DNA of 64,000 nucleotides. It comes from Oscillospiraceae bacterium. Its GTDB lineage: Bacteria; Bacillota; Clostridia; Oscillospirales; Oscillospiraceae. The DNA lies in contig JAFQZI010000168.1 in the NCBI GenBank assembly GCA_017406005.1, positions 1 through 64,000 on the forward strand. The letters run 5' to 3'. Each line of letters opens with the position of its first letter. The stretch's first letter is position 1. Positions 8,562-18,200 of the stretch are shown here, piece after piece. A model generated the notes under the pieces. The model did no database searches. It saw nothing but the letters and a program-made list of their open reading frames with translations, and had not been told where the DNA came from. Made by a program: the position numbers and the translations under genes.

Positions 8562-9224
8562 CTATAAGAGGGATCCCTCCAGCAGATCCCAATCCGCCGC
8601 GGTCAGCCAGTAAGGCTCCGCTTCCGCCCGATGCGCGCAGAGGCTGACGGTGTAGCCGGGATACTCCCAGGTGCGGAAGCGATACTCTTCGCCCTGAAAA
8701 GAGGCTGCCGCCGCCCGATAATTGATTTCCGCACCTGCCGCTTCAAACAGCGAAAGGCCCAGGCCAACCGCTTTTGAGAATGCCTCCCGCACGGTCCAGA
8801 TCCGATAAAAGCACGCAAGCGGAAATTCGGCGGATTCCAGCATTGCCCGTTCCTCCCCGCTGAAAAGGGAAGAGAAATCCCGCCACTCCATCTGCCTGCA
8901 CACTTCCACATCCACCCCCAGCGGGGTGCCCGCCGATGCCAGCACGACCAGGCTGCCGGAATGGGACAGGCTGAAGTGCGGCGCATCTTCCTGCGCAAAA
9001 TACGGCTTTCCATATTCGGAAACCAGAAGCGCGGCATCCGCCCGGCCCAGGCGCTTCGCGGCCAGTGCCCGGATCATCACCCTTCCGACAGCACAGCGGA
9101 GGCGGTCTTCCCGCTTCCGGAAACGAAGCGCCCTCTCCCGTTCAAACCCTGGCAGGAGCGGCAGCAGCTGCTCCAGATGCCGATCCAGCTCCAGAGCCTC
9201 CGTGTCTGCAATCCACAGGTCCAT
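8562..9224 (-). CDS. 4'-phosphopantetheinyl transferase, Sfp type
   Basis: A 220-residue Sfp-type transferase that moves phosphopantetheine from CoA onto the conserved Ser of carrier domains. Visible motifs: GKPYF (72-76), HFSLSHSG (83-90), the Mg-binding GVDVE with Asp105 and Glu107, and WTVREAFSK with Glu147 and Lys151. The size is typical of the Sfp class rather than the shorter AcpS class. It directly follows the A-T-TE gene with no gap (stop at 9225, start at 9224), so it is the last gene of the NRPS operon and presumably primes all four T domains. Confidence 0.92.
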   Translation of the reverse strand: MDLWIADTEALELDRHLEQLLPLLPGFERERALRFRKREDRLRCAVGRVMIRALAAKRLGRADAALLVSEYGKPYFAQEDAPHFSLSHSGSLVVLASAGTPLGVDVEVCRQMEWRDFSSLFSGEERAMLESAEFPLACFYRIWTVREAFSKAVGLGLSLFEAAGAEINYRAAAASFQGEEYRFRTWEYPGYTVSLCAHRAEAEPYWLTAADWDLLEGSLL

Positions 9225-12200
9225 TTACGCTCCGGTATGAACTTCCCCGTCCTTCGGAACTGCGTTTCGAACCGTTTCCAGAAGCACCGGGACTATCACA
9301 TCCAGCGACGGCCCATCCATCATCAGATCGTGCTCATGAGGCGTGTGGATGATCCGCAGCTTATCCCTGCTGCAATAGTTTTCATAGTTGCCGGCTTCAA
9401 ATTCCATCATTTTTTCCCAGTATCTGAGATTGTCGCCCGAAACTCCCGCCGGAACCTGATCCGGCTTGAAATACGTCACATTCCCGTGATACAGCGAGGG
9501 CGTATGGGTTGCCATATCCTCCGACACGTGGGCAGCGTTCGTGACCATGGCTTCGAGCATGCCGTTTTCCCGAAGCTCCGCAAACAGGGGGCAGGTCTCA
9601 AAATACTCCCTGTTCACCCCTGAGAACATGCCTTTTGACATATCCCGCAGGTTTTCACTGCCGAGCGCATGAGAATCCAGCAGGAAGAGATGCCGAACCT
9701 CCTCGCCGGCCTGCTCCAGCCGGCAGGCCATCTCGTGGGCCACTACCCCGCCGTAACACCAGCCACCAAGCAGATAGGGGCCTTCCGGCTGGTACCTTTT
9801 TAAAATCCTGATGTAGTTGGCCGCGATGTTTTTAATGCCGTAGACGGCTTCCTCCGGATGGTACAGATTGAAGGGTTCGATGACCGCGAAGGAGACATCC
9901 TCCCCAATCCTGTCAGCCAGCCGGTAATAGGCTTCGCTCCCGGTATTGCCGGTGTGCACAAACACCAGCTTCGGCCCTTTGTTTTCCGAATAGACGCAGA
10001 TTTCCGGCGGGGCATCCTTCCTGATCCCGACGGTCTTTTTCCCGTTTGAGACGTCCTTTTTATCCGTACCGCCAGAAGCGGATTCCAGTTCCAGAATATC
10101 CTTCCAGCCGCGGATGGAAAGATCGTCCGGATAGCTTTCCTTTAAGATCTCCATCATCCGTGCCAGATACCTTCTCAGCTGCTCCTTCCCGACAGCAATA
10201 CGATGCGTCATAACATATAGGAAGCTCATCCCCTCGGCATGGACACAGGCCACTTTCATCATACTGCTGCGCTGCAGATCTGTGGGCGCATACAGGATCT
10301 GTTTTCGGAATTCCACCATCTCACGGCTTCCGAATTTATCGGCCTCCACCATGGTCAGAGGGATTTTACGATCGGTGATCACCTGCTGGATGACCGTGAC
10401 ATTATGAAATACGACAGCCGAACGCAGCTCTTCATTTTCCTGCGCGATAAGATCCAGCGCCTCACGAAGATGGTGCTCAGAAACAACACTGTCAATCTGA
10501 AGGAACATGGCATTCAGATGGGTTCCCGAATCCGGGTAGATCAGCTGGTCGAACAGCATCTCATCCTGCCGGGACGATATGGGCAGGACTTTCTGAATGT
10601 GTTCTCCTCTCCGGGCAAAATCCTGCTGTACCGCTTCGTATTCCCCCCGAGACCAGAGCTGTTCATAGGCCACTTCCGCCGCTTCCGCTATTTCCCGAAG
10701 CACATTCAGCCTGAGCACCTGAGCGCCGGTGATTTTTATCCCCTGCTCCCGAAGCATTGCCGCATACTTCATCGCCGTCAGGGAGGTCCCGCCGAGGTCG
10801 GTGAACCTGTCATCCGGGCTGATATAATAGTCGGTGTCAAGAAGATCCGCGGCTGTAAACACCAGCCGTGCAATGACTTCGCTGTCCAGAACCCCGACAG
10901 CCTTCCGTTCCCGCCTCGGCTGCGGCAGTTCCTTCCGAAGGACCTTGCCGTTGGCATTGCGGGGAAAGTTTTCCATCCTCACCCAGATGTCCGGAACCAT
11001 GTATTCCGTGAGGGTTTTTGAGATCTCCTCCGTGACCGCCTGCCTGTCCAGATCCTTCTCCGCTTCATAGTAGCAGGTCAGATGTTCCGTGCCGCTGACG
11101 GTTTTTACAACCACGACAATCTGCCTGACATCGCTCCGGCCGAGTTTGGCAACCGCATTGGAGACCTGTGCCTCCACCTCGCCGGTTTCGATCCGGAAGC
11201 CGCGGAGCTTTACCATATTGTCAATCCGGCCCAGAATGTCATAGTCTCCGCCGGGCGTCAGCACGGCCCTGTCCCCCATACGGAACCAGAGCCGCCCATC
11301 CAGCTCAACCCATTTTTCCGCACCCAGTTCGGGGCGTTTGAAATACTTCAGCGACATATAGTCATTGGAAAGCAGCAGTTCCCCCGCTTCACCGGGCTTC
11401 ACCGGCTTCATAGCCTCGTCAACGATCAGTGCCTTTGAGTTCGTATAGGCCCTGCCGACCAGAATCCTGTCCTCGTTTCCATGAATTTTTTTGGAGAGGA
11501 TGCCGCTGATCTCCGTACTCCCATAGAGGTTGTACAGGAAGTTCCCGGGGCAGCAGGCCTTGAAATTCCGCATTTTTTCTCCGCCGGCAAAGACATAGAT
11601 GCCGCTGATGTCATAGTCCTCCGCAAGAATAGCCGCAAGACTGGACGAGAGGAAGGTGTGGGTGATCCGGGATTCCAGGAGAAACTGATAGAGAGAGCCC
11701 AGATCCTTCCGGGCTACTTCCGGAGAAATACACACCGTGCCGCCTTTTACAAGAGGGGCCCAGACAAAAATCTCAGATCCCATAAAAGTGAAGCCGGTCA
11801 TAATGCCGCTGCGGGAGTCGGAATCCATTTCAGCGCCTTCCTGGGCATTCATAAAATCGGCGATGTGCAGGAGCATCCTGTGGGAATGCAGCACACCCTT
11901 GGGCTTGCCGGTCGTGCCGGAGGTATAGAGCAGCATGGCAGGGGAATCTTCGGAAAGCCCTCCAGCAGGAACCGGTTCTCCGCTCCCCACCGGGGCATCA
12001 TCCATAAAAACAACCCTCTCCTCCGGGAATTTCAGTTTTTTATTCTCCCAGAACTCCCGGAGAGTCAGAACCGCTTTCGCTTCGGAATCCTCCAGCATGT
12101 ATTCCAGGCGCTCAGCAGGATAGGCATCGTCAAACGGCACGAAAACACCGCCAGCCCGGATGGCCGTAACGGCACCGAGCACGATTTCTTTCACGAAAGG

Positions 12201-12377
12201 TACATAAACCGCCGCCGCATCCCCATTTTCAAAGCCACGGGCGGCAAGAGCAGCGGCGAGGGAAGCGCTGCGCGCTTCCAGCTCTCCATAGCTTATTTTC
12301 CCGAAGGGATCCTCCGCAACCGCCTTTTCAGGAAAAGCCGCAGCATAATCCGAGATCCGTTCATGGATCAGCTTCAT
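9225..12377 (-). CDS. NRPS protein: A - T - truncated C - thioesterase
   Basis: 1050 residues. The A domain (about 1-500) has LLYTSGTTGKPKG, YGSTE and the catalytic Lys in NANGKVLRKE. The position equivalent to Asp235, which normally binds the substrate amino group, seems to be Met (TFMGSEIF), suggesting a carboxylic acid without a normal alpha-amine or an atypical substrate. A T domain (about 525-590) has LGGTSL. Then comes a 170-residue piece like a condensation-domain N-lobe in which HHxxxDG is replaced by THRIAVG, so it is probably inactive. A type I TE (about 800-1040) has GWCYGG, with Cys874 in place of the usual Ser. The gene overlaps the NRPS stop by ATGA. Confidence 0.88.
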   Translation of the reverse strand: MKLIHERISDYAAAFPEKAVAEDPFGKISYGELEARSASLAAALAARGFENGDAAAVYVPFVKEIVLGAVTAIRAGGVFVPFDDAYPAERLEYMLEDSEAKAVLTLREFWENKKLKFPEERVVFMDDAPVGSGEPVPAGGLSEDSPAMLLYTSGTTGKPKGVLHSHRMLLHIADFMNAQEGAEMDSDSRSGIMTGFTFMGSEIFVWAPLVKGGTVCISPEVARKDLGSLYQFLLESRITHTFLSSSLAAILAEDYDISGIYVFAGGEKMRNFKACCPGNFLYNLYGSTEISGILSKKIHGNEDRILVGRAYTNSKALIVDEAMKPVKPGEAGELLLSNDYMSLKYFKRPELGAEKWVELDGRLWFRMGDRAVLTPGGDYDILGRIDNMVKLRGFRIETGEVEAQVSNAVAKLGRSDVRQIVVVVKTVSGTEHLTCYYEAEKDLDRQAVTEEISKTLTEYMVPDIWVRMENFPRNANGKVLRKELPQPRRERKAVGVLDSEVIARLVFTAADLLDTDYYISPDDRFTDLGGTSLTAMKYAAMLREQGIKITGAQVLRLNVLREIAEAAEVAYEQLWSRGEYEAVQQDFARRGEHIQKVLPISSRQDEMLFDQLIYPDSGTHLNAMFLQIDSVVSEHHLREALDLIAQENEELRSAVVFHNVTVIQQVITDRKIPLTMVEADKFGSREMVEFRKQILYAPTDLQRSSMMKVACVHAEGMSFLYVMTHRIAVGKEQLRRYLARMMEILKESYPDDLSIRGWKDILELESASGGTDKKDVSNGKKTVGIRKDAPPEICVYSENKGPKLVFVHTGNTGSEAYYRLADRIGEDVSFAVIEPFNLYHPEEAVYGIKNIAANYIRILKRYQPEGPYLLGGWCYGGVVAHEMACRLEQAGEEVRHLFLLDSHALGSENLRDMSKGMFSGVNREYFETCPLFAELRENGMLEAMVTNAAHVSEDMATHTPSLYHGNVTYFKPDQVPAGVSGDNLRYWEKMMEFEAGNYENYCSRDKLRIIHTPHEHDLMMDGPSLDVIVPVLLETVRNAVPKDGEVHTGA

Positions 12378-15211
12378 GGTTCTTCACCTCCAAAGAATCC
12401 CTTCTCCTCCAGTTTTTCCAGGAATTGCCGGATATAGGCAGCGCCCGTATCTGGCCAGAAGAAGCCCAGCCGCCCCAAAATATGCACGGTATAGGAATTG
12501 TCACAGCTTTCCAGGCCGAGACCCTGGGTATCGTCGTTGCTCTGGTAAGCAATCAGGCTGCCGACCGCTTCACGCTTTGTCTCATCCGAAAGGGCATTCT
12601 GCAATGCCTCGGCAAACTCTTCGGGTTCCGCCCCGCGGATCCGGTGCCCCATCTCATTGAGGATCTGCATCACATCACCCATCAGATGCCTGTGCGGGTT
12701 CAGGGGCATGAAGCAGACGCAGTCTTCCGGCGTTTCGGCCAGAGCAAGCACCGCCTTTGCAAGACAGTCAATCGGAGAGAACTCTACCTGCGTATCCATG
12801 GAATCAAAGGGGATCAGTCCCAATGTCTTAAAAGCGCGGAAGGTATTCATGTAATTGTTTGTTTTGTAATTGACCTGGAATGCGCCGTCCTCCGCTCTGG
12901 GCGCCAGATTGCCCATCCGGAACACCTTCGCCCGCAGGCCGTGCTCTACCATCTCCTCAAAGACAAGCCGCTCTGCCATGAATTTGGAGTGGATGTACTG
13001 GTTATTGTCAACGACCTGGCCGGCATAGAGCCTGTGCTCGTCGAAGCGGTAATTTACCGGCGGCAGATTGCCCTCCCGGCTTCCGATAACGCTGCCGGTG
13101 GAGATATGCACCAGGCGGGCGTGATTGTCCAGGCACCAGGCAGCAAGGTTGCGGGTGGATTCAACATTGGCCCGCTCGATTTCGTTGCCTCTGGCAAAGT
13201 GTTTGACACTGGCCGCGCAGTTGATCACCGTCATGCCGTCGGAAGGCGCCCTGAAGGCCAGCAGGGCTGCAGGATCAGTAGCATCGCCTTCGATCACAAA
13301 TATCCTAGAACCGAACAGCGATGCATAGTCATCGTTGAAGTAGAAGCGCAGAACCGTCTTCAGCCGCTGTTCCCCACTCTCGTCCCTGCCGGGACGCACA
13401 AAACAGAAGATCCTGCCTTCGTGCCGCGTGATCAGTTCATGGAATACATGGCTGCCAAGATAGCCCGTGCCGCCCAGCATCAGGACGTCATTGAGCGGAA
13501 GGCGTTCGCCGCCGCGGAATGCCTCCAGCGTGTTGCGTGCCAGCAGGGCATGGATTTTTCCGTAGTCATAGCCGTCCCGCCCGATCTCCGGCAGTTCATG
13601 CGGATCCGTCACAACGGGAGCTTCGGCGGGTGCCGCGGCATCCTCTCCGCTTCCGGTGAGGAAGGCGGCCATGGCCCTCGGGGTCGGATAGCTGAACACA
13701 TCGTTGTATACGATGCCGTAACCCGCTTTTCCGGCGGCAATCACTACCTTCATAGCGAGGATGGAACTGCCGCCCAGATCGAAGAAATCCTCTTCGGCGC
13801 TCATCCGTTCGATGCCGAGGACGCTGCTGAAGATGGCGCAGAAATCCTCCTCGGTTTTGCCCTCCGGTGCCACATACTCCGCCTTTTTCTGTTCCGGCTT
13901 CGGCAGAGCCTTTTTGTCCACCTTCTGGTTGACGGTCAGAGGGATTTTTGGGATCTGCATGATAACGGCAGGCACCATATAAGCAGGCTTCTGCGTTTTG
14001 ATATACTCCGTCAGCTGTGCGACGTCCACGGCGGAGTCGCTGACCACAAAGGCCGCAAGAAACTTTCCGCCGCCCTCGTGATCATAGGCCTGCACCGTCA
14101 CGTCGCGGATGCCTGCAAAGCCCCGGATCACGGTCTCGACTTCCTTTGTCTCGACACGGAAGCCGCGGATTTTCACCTGGCCGTCCTTGCGGCCGACGAA
14201 TTCGATATCACCGTTCTGGCGGTAGCGCACAATATCCCCGGTGTGGTACATGCGGAATTCATTAAACGGACAGGCCTCATAAGCCTCGGCCGTCTTGTCC
14301 GGCCGGTTCAGGTAGCCCCTGCTGACCTGCGGCCCGGACAGGCAGTATTCACCGGCAGCGCCTGCCGGCAGCCTGTGGCCGGTCTTATCCAGCACATAGG
14401 CATGGATGGAGTCGAAGGGCTTCCCGAGCGGGACGTTGGGCTCCCAGAAGCGGATCGGGAAAATACTGACGCCGCAGCAGTTTTCCGTCGGCCCATAACC
14501 GTTGGCAATGGTATAGGAGAGCTTTGAAGGATCCACCGCAGGGAGCTTCTCCCCGCCCATCACCAGCATTCTCAGGGTTTTCAGGCTCGGATAGTTCTGC
14601 AGGAACTGGACACCGACCTGGGTCGTCAGCAGCAGGGCCGTAATCCCTGTCTCGTCGAACCAGGCTGCCAGAGCATCGAGGTTCATGCGCACCTCATCCG
14701 GCACCAGGCAGACCGTGCCGCCGTTGAGGAGGGTGCAGAACACATCGGACATATTCACGTCAAAGCCAAAGGAGGCATAGGCAGCGATCCGGTCGTCCCT
14801 GGTGCAGAAAATATTGCGCAGGCCGTGGGCGTATGCCACAAGGTTCCGGTGTTCGATCTGGCAGCCCTTCGGCGCACCGGTGGAGCCGGAGGTGTAGAGC
14901 ATGATGAAAAGATCTTCCGGTGAAGGCCCTTCGGGTACCGCCGGGACCTCCGGCATGCCATACAGCTCACTCACCGTCAGCACCGGGCCGTTGTATTCGT
15001 CCACAAGGCCGGTGAGACTGTCATCTGCCAGCAGCAGGCAGACTCCCGCATCCTTCACCATGAAGTTCAGCCGCTCTTTCGGATAGCTGGGGTCGAGGGG
15101 TTCATAAGCAAGCCCGGCTTTCACTGCCGCCAGCGGCAGGAGGAACACATTCTCATTCCTCGGCAGGAGAATCGCCACAACCTGTTCGGCAAGGCAGGAC
15201 TTTCCTGTCAC
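12374..15211 (-). CDS. NRPS fragment: A - T - reductase (3' part of frameshifted synthetase)
   Basis: A 945-codon frame whose first start (GTG at 15211) lies inside an A domain, so it is not an independent gene. The same frame stays open upstream to the frameshift near 15308. It carries A3 (LYTSGSTGAPKG; YGPTE), a T domain (FFDLGGSSI) and a terminal thioester reductase: Rossmann loop GGTGYLGS, ISTGS, and the catalytic YIHSK (Tyr and Lys). Such R domains release the peptide with NAD(P)H as an aldehyde, or as an alcohol after a second reduction. Its stop overlaps the start of the A-T-TE gene (ATGA). Tentative A3 code: D-V-S-T-V-G-G-C-G-K; substrate not assigned. Confidence 0.88.
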   Translation of the reverse strand: MTGKSCLAEQVVAILLPRNENVFLLPLAAVKAGLAYEPLDPSYPKERLNFMVKDAGVCLLLADDSLTGLVDEYNGPVLTVSELYGMPEVPAVPEGPSPEDLFIMLYTSGSTGAPKGCQIEHRNLVAYAHGLRNIFCTRDDRIAAYASFGFDVNMSDVFCTLLNGGTVCLVPDEVRMNLDALAAWFDETGITALLLTTQVGVQFLQNYPSLKTLRMLVMGGEKLPAVDPSKLSYTIANGYGPTENCCGVSIFPIRFWEPNVPLGKPFDSIHAYVLDKTGHRLPAGAAGEYCLSGPQVSRGYLNRPDKTAEAYEACPFNEFRMYHTGDIVRYRQNGDIEFVGRKDGQVKIRGFRVETKEVETVIRGFAGIRDVTVQAYDHEGGGKFLAAFVVSDSAVDVAQLTEYIKTQKPAYMVPAVIMQIPKIPLTVNQKVDKKALPKPEQKKAEYVAPEGKTEEDFCAIFSSVLGIERMSAEEDFFDLGGSSILAMKVVIAAGKAGYGIVYNDVFSYPTPRAMAAFLTGSGEDAAAPAEAPVVTDPHELPEIGRDGYDYGKIHALLARNTLEAFRGGERLPLNDVLMLGGTGYLGSHVFHELITRHEGRIFCFVRPGRDESGEQRLKTVLRFYFNDDYASLFGSRIFVIEGDATDPAALLAFRAPSDGMTVINCAASVKHFARGNEIERANVESTRNLAAWCLDNHARLVHISTGSVIGSREGNLPPVNYRFDEHRLYAGQVVDNNQYIHSKFMAERLVFEEMVEHGLRAKVFRMGNLAPRAEDGAFQVNYKTNNYMNTFRAFKTLGLIPFDSMDTQVEFSPIDCLAKAVLALAETPEDCVCFMPLNPHRHLMGDVMQILNEMGHRIRGAEPEEFAEALQNALSDETKREAVGSLIAYQSNDDTQGLGLESCDNSYTVHILGRLGFFWPDTGAAYIRQFLEKLEEKGFFGGEEP

Positions 15212-15252
15212 TTCGCAGGCCCGACTGTAGAGTTTTGCCGCCAGGCGGTCCG

Positions 15253-18200
15253 TCAGCTCATCCAGCTCCCGGTAGGTATAGGCTTTGTCCTGGTAGACGG
15301 CCGCCGTTTGTCCGGCTGGATTTCCGCATTCCTCCTGAACTTTGTCACAACGGTGTCATTCCTGTCGAAATCCAGATCCCAGGGCCGGTTATAGCCGTCC
15401 AGCACCTCCCACTGCGCCTCTCCGGTAAGGCTGATGTCGGAAAGCGTATCGTATGCCAGCAGGCCGCGGACGGCATTTCCAATGCTCTCGGCCAGGCCGA
15501 GCATCATCGCTTCGCTGTACAGGGAGGAATCGTAGGTAACGAGGATGCGCGCGGAGTCCTCCGTGCCGTCTATATAGACCGACACCGGCAGCTTGGCAAT
15601 ATCCAGGCTGAGGCCCTTAACCGTGACAGGGCCGTATTTCGTGCGGTAGTCGTTTATGACGCCAACCTCATAGGTATAGGAGGCCGATGGGTGGAAATCA
15701 TATTTCGCCGCGAGCCGGGCGAACGGATAGTTTTCATGGGCAATCGTATCGGAAAACGACTCCGCTGTACGCCGCAGGAAGTCCGCCGTCTTTTCCCTGT
15801 TGTCTATTGTTGTTACAAGGGGAAGGGTGTTGACAAACATTCCCATCGTATTGCCGAGCTTCAGATTGCTTCGCCCGTTGGACACCGTTACAATGGATAC
15901 CGTATCTTCACAGATAAACCTGCCGAAGGCAAGGTAGGCTGCGCCGAGGTATACTGCCGCAGGGGTCACCCCGAGGTGCTGGGCAAACTCCTTCACTGCG
16001 ACAATATCTGTCGGCACGGAAACACTTCTTTCCGTATGAGGGAGATTTTCCCCAAAGACGTCGGGGATCAGCTGGGTGGCCTCTTCCACTCCGGCCAACT
16101 GAGAGGCGAAGAAGGCTTCCACCTCCGGGCTGATGTGTTCCTCGGACACAAAGTCATAATAGGTGTAGGTCTCCCTTTCGGGCTCCGCACCGTCCAGTGC
16201 CTGGCAGAGCTGGCTGAAGAAGAGATCCAGAGAGGCACCGTCGCTGACCAGATGGTGCATATCGATCATGAGCGTCAAAGCGTTATCCACCCTGACGATC
16301 TCAAACCTTACCGCCGGACCCTTTTCAAGATCAAACGGGCGTACAAATTCTTTTTTATAAGATTCAAACTCCACGGCAGACAGTTCCCTGTACGGGATTT
16401 CCAACCTGAAGCCGGGGATCGGCTCCTGAATGATCTCATTGTCGTCGTTCGAAACAAACCGGCAGAGAATATAGGAATGGGCATCGACCAACCTGCGGAC
16501 AGCGGCATCCAGCTGCTTCGCGCTGATCCCTTCCGGGAAACTCAGTGTGAAGGGGACGTTGTACTGCACGGTGTCCGGATTGGCCTGAACCTCGGTATAG
16601 ACACCCTGCTGTGCAAAGCTTAACCGGCAGGACCGTTCAGCCTGCTTTTCCTCCCCGGCAGATTCTCCGGCCGGGGCCGGATTATTCTGTTCTCCCGAAA
16701 GGAATGCGGACAGAATTGCATTTTCAATGCTCTGGATGGAGCCTTCCGAAATCAGCTTCCGCGCAGGAAGCTGCACATGGAATTTCTTATAGACCTGCAT
16801 TGCCAGGCGGATACTGGAAATGGAGGACAGGCCCAGGTCTCCGAGACAGTCGGTAATGCCGAATTCCGTGGTATTCACAATTTCAGAAACGATCCCCTTC
16901 AGCTCCTGCTCCAGCACATTCAACGGAGCGGCGATGCAGGCACCTGCAGTGTCCGCATGTGCCTTCAGCTCGGGTTTCGGCAGGGCACGCCTGTTGACCT
17001 TGCTGTTCTGGTTCAGGGGGATCCGGTCGATCTGCATGGTCACGGCGGGCACCATGTAGGAGGGCTTCCGCTCCCGGATGAAATCATTCAGGGCAGGAAC
17101 GTCTACCTCCCCGGCAGAGACCACGTAGGCGGCGATAAACTTCTCCCCGGTGCCCTCGTCTTCAAAGGCCTGCACGGTGGCGTCGGTTATCCCGGGGAAT
17201 TCCCGGATGACGCCTTCCACCTCCGTCAGCTCAATACGGAAACCGCGCACCTTCACCTGGCTGTCGTTGCGGCCGATAAAATCGATGTTTCCGTCCGGCA
17301 GGAGGCGCACAATGTCTCCCGTACGATAGGCACGGGCATAAGCCGGATTGTCGCTGAACGGGTTCCGGATAAAGGCTTTCTCCGTCAGATCCGGGCGGTT
17401 CAGGTATCCGCGCCCGACGCCGCGCCCGGCGATCAGAAGCTCGCCGGGTACAAGCGGCGGCAGCCTCCGGAGATCCGCATCCACCACATAGCACTTGTAG
17501 TTATGCAGAGGGTTGCCGATGGGCACGCGATCATAAAGCCTTTCCACCATGGCTGCCGTTGCAAGGATAGAGCACTCTGTGGGCCCGTAACCATTACACA
17601 GCTTTGTGCCGATCTCCGCTCTGGGAGCTACCGGAACCAGTTTTTCTCCCGCGGCCACCAGATATTTCAGCGACGGCACGCTGGCTATGGTATAGAACTG
17701 GCGCGCGACCTGGGTGGTCATGAAAGAATGTGTGATGCCCAGGCGGTTGAACATCGCCTCTACTTCAACAAGATCCAACCGGATCTCTTCCTCCACGATA
17801 CACACGCAGGCACCGACAGTCAGCGGCGCATACAGGTCCATCATGCAGCAGTCAAAGCCGTAACTGGCATAGCCCGACATACGGCAGGTCTCATCGAGAT
17901 GGAAATAGTCCCTGTACCATCTCATGAAATTCGCGATATTGCCATGCTCCAGCATGACACCCTTGGGCACGCCGGTGGACCCGGAGGTATAGAGCAGGAT
18001 AAACAGGTCCTCCGGGGCCGGGTGGTCATTCCGTTTTTCACATGCGGGAAGGGCAGGTATGTCTTTCGTGAGGAGGACAGGCCCCGTATAATCCGGCACC
18101 CTCTCCAGGAGGTCCTCGTCGGCAATCAGGACGGCACAGCCGGCGTCCTTCATCATGAAGCCAAGGCGTTCCGGCGGATAGGAGGGATCGAGCGGCTGGT

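Noticed and set aside
12374..15211. Independent A-T-R synthetase gene
   Set aside because: Its only start is a GTG inside an A domain without a ribosome binding site, and a one-base correction joins it seamlessly to the upstream synthetase.
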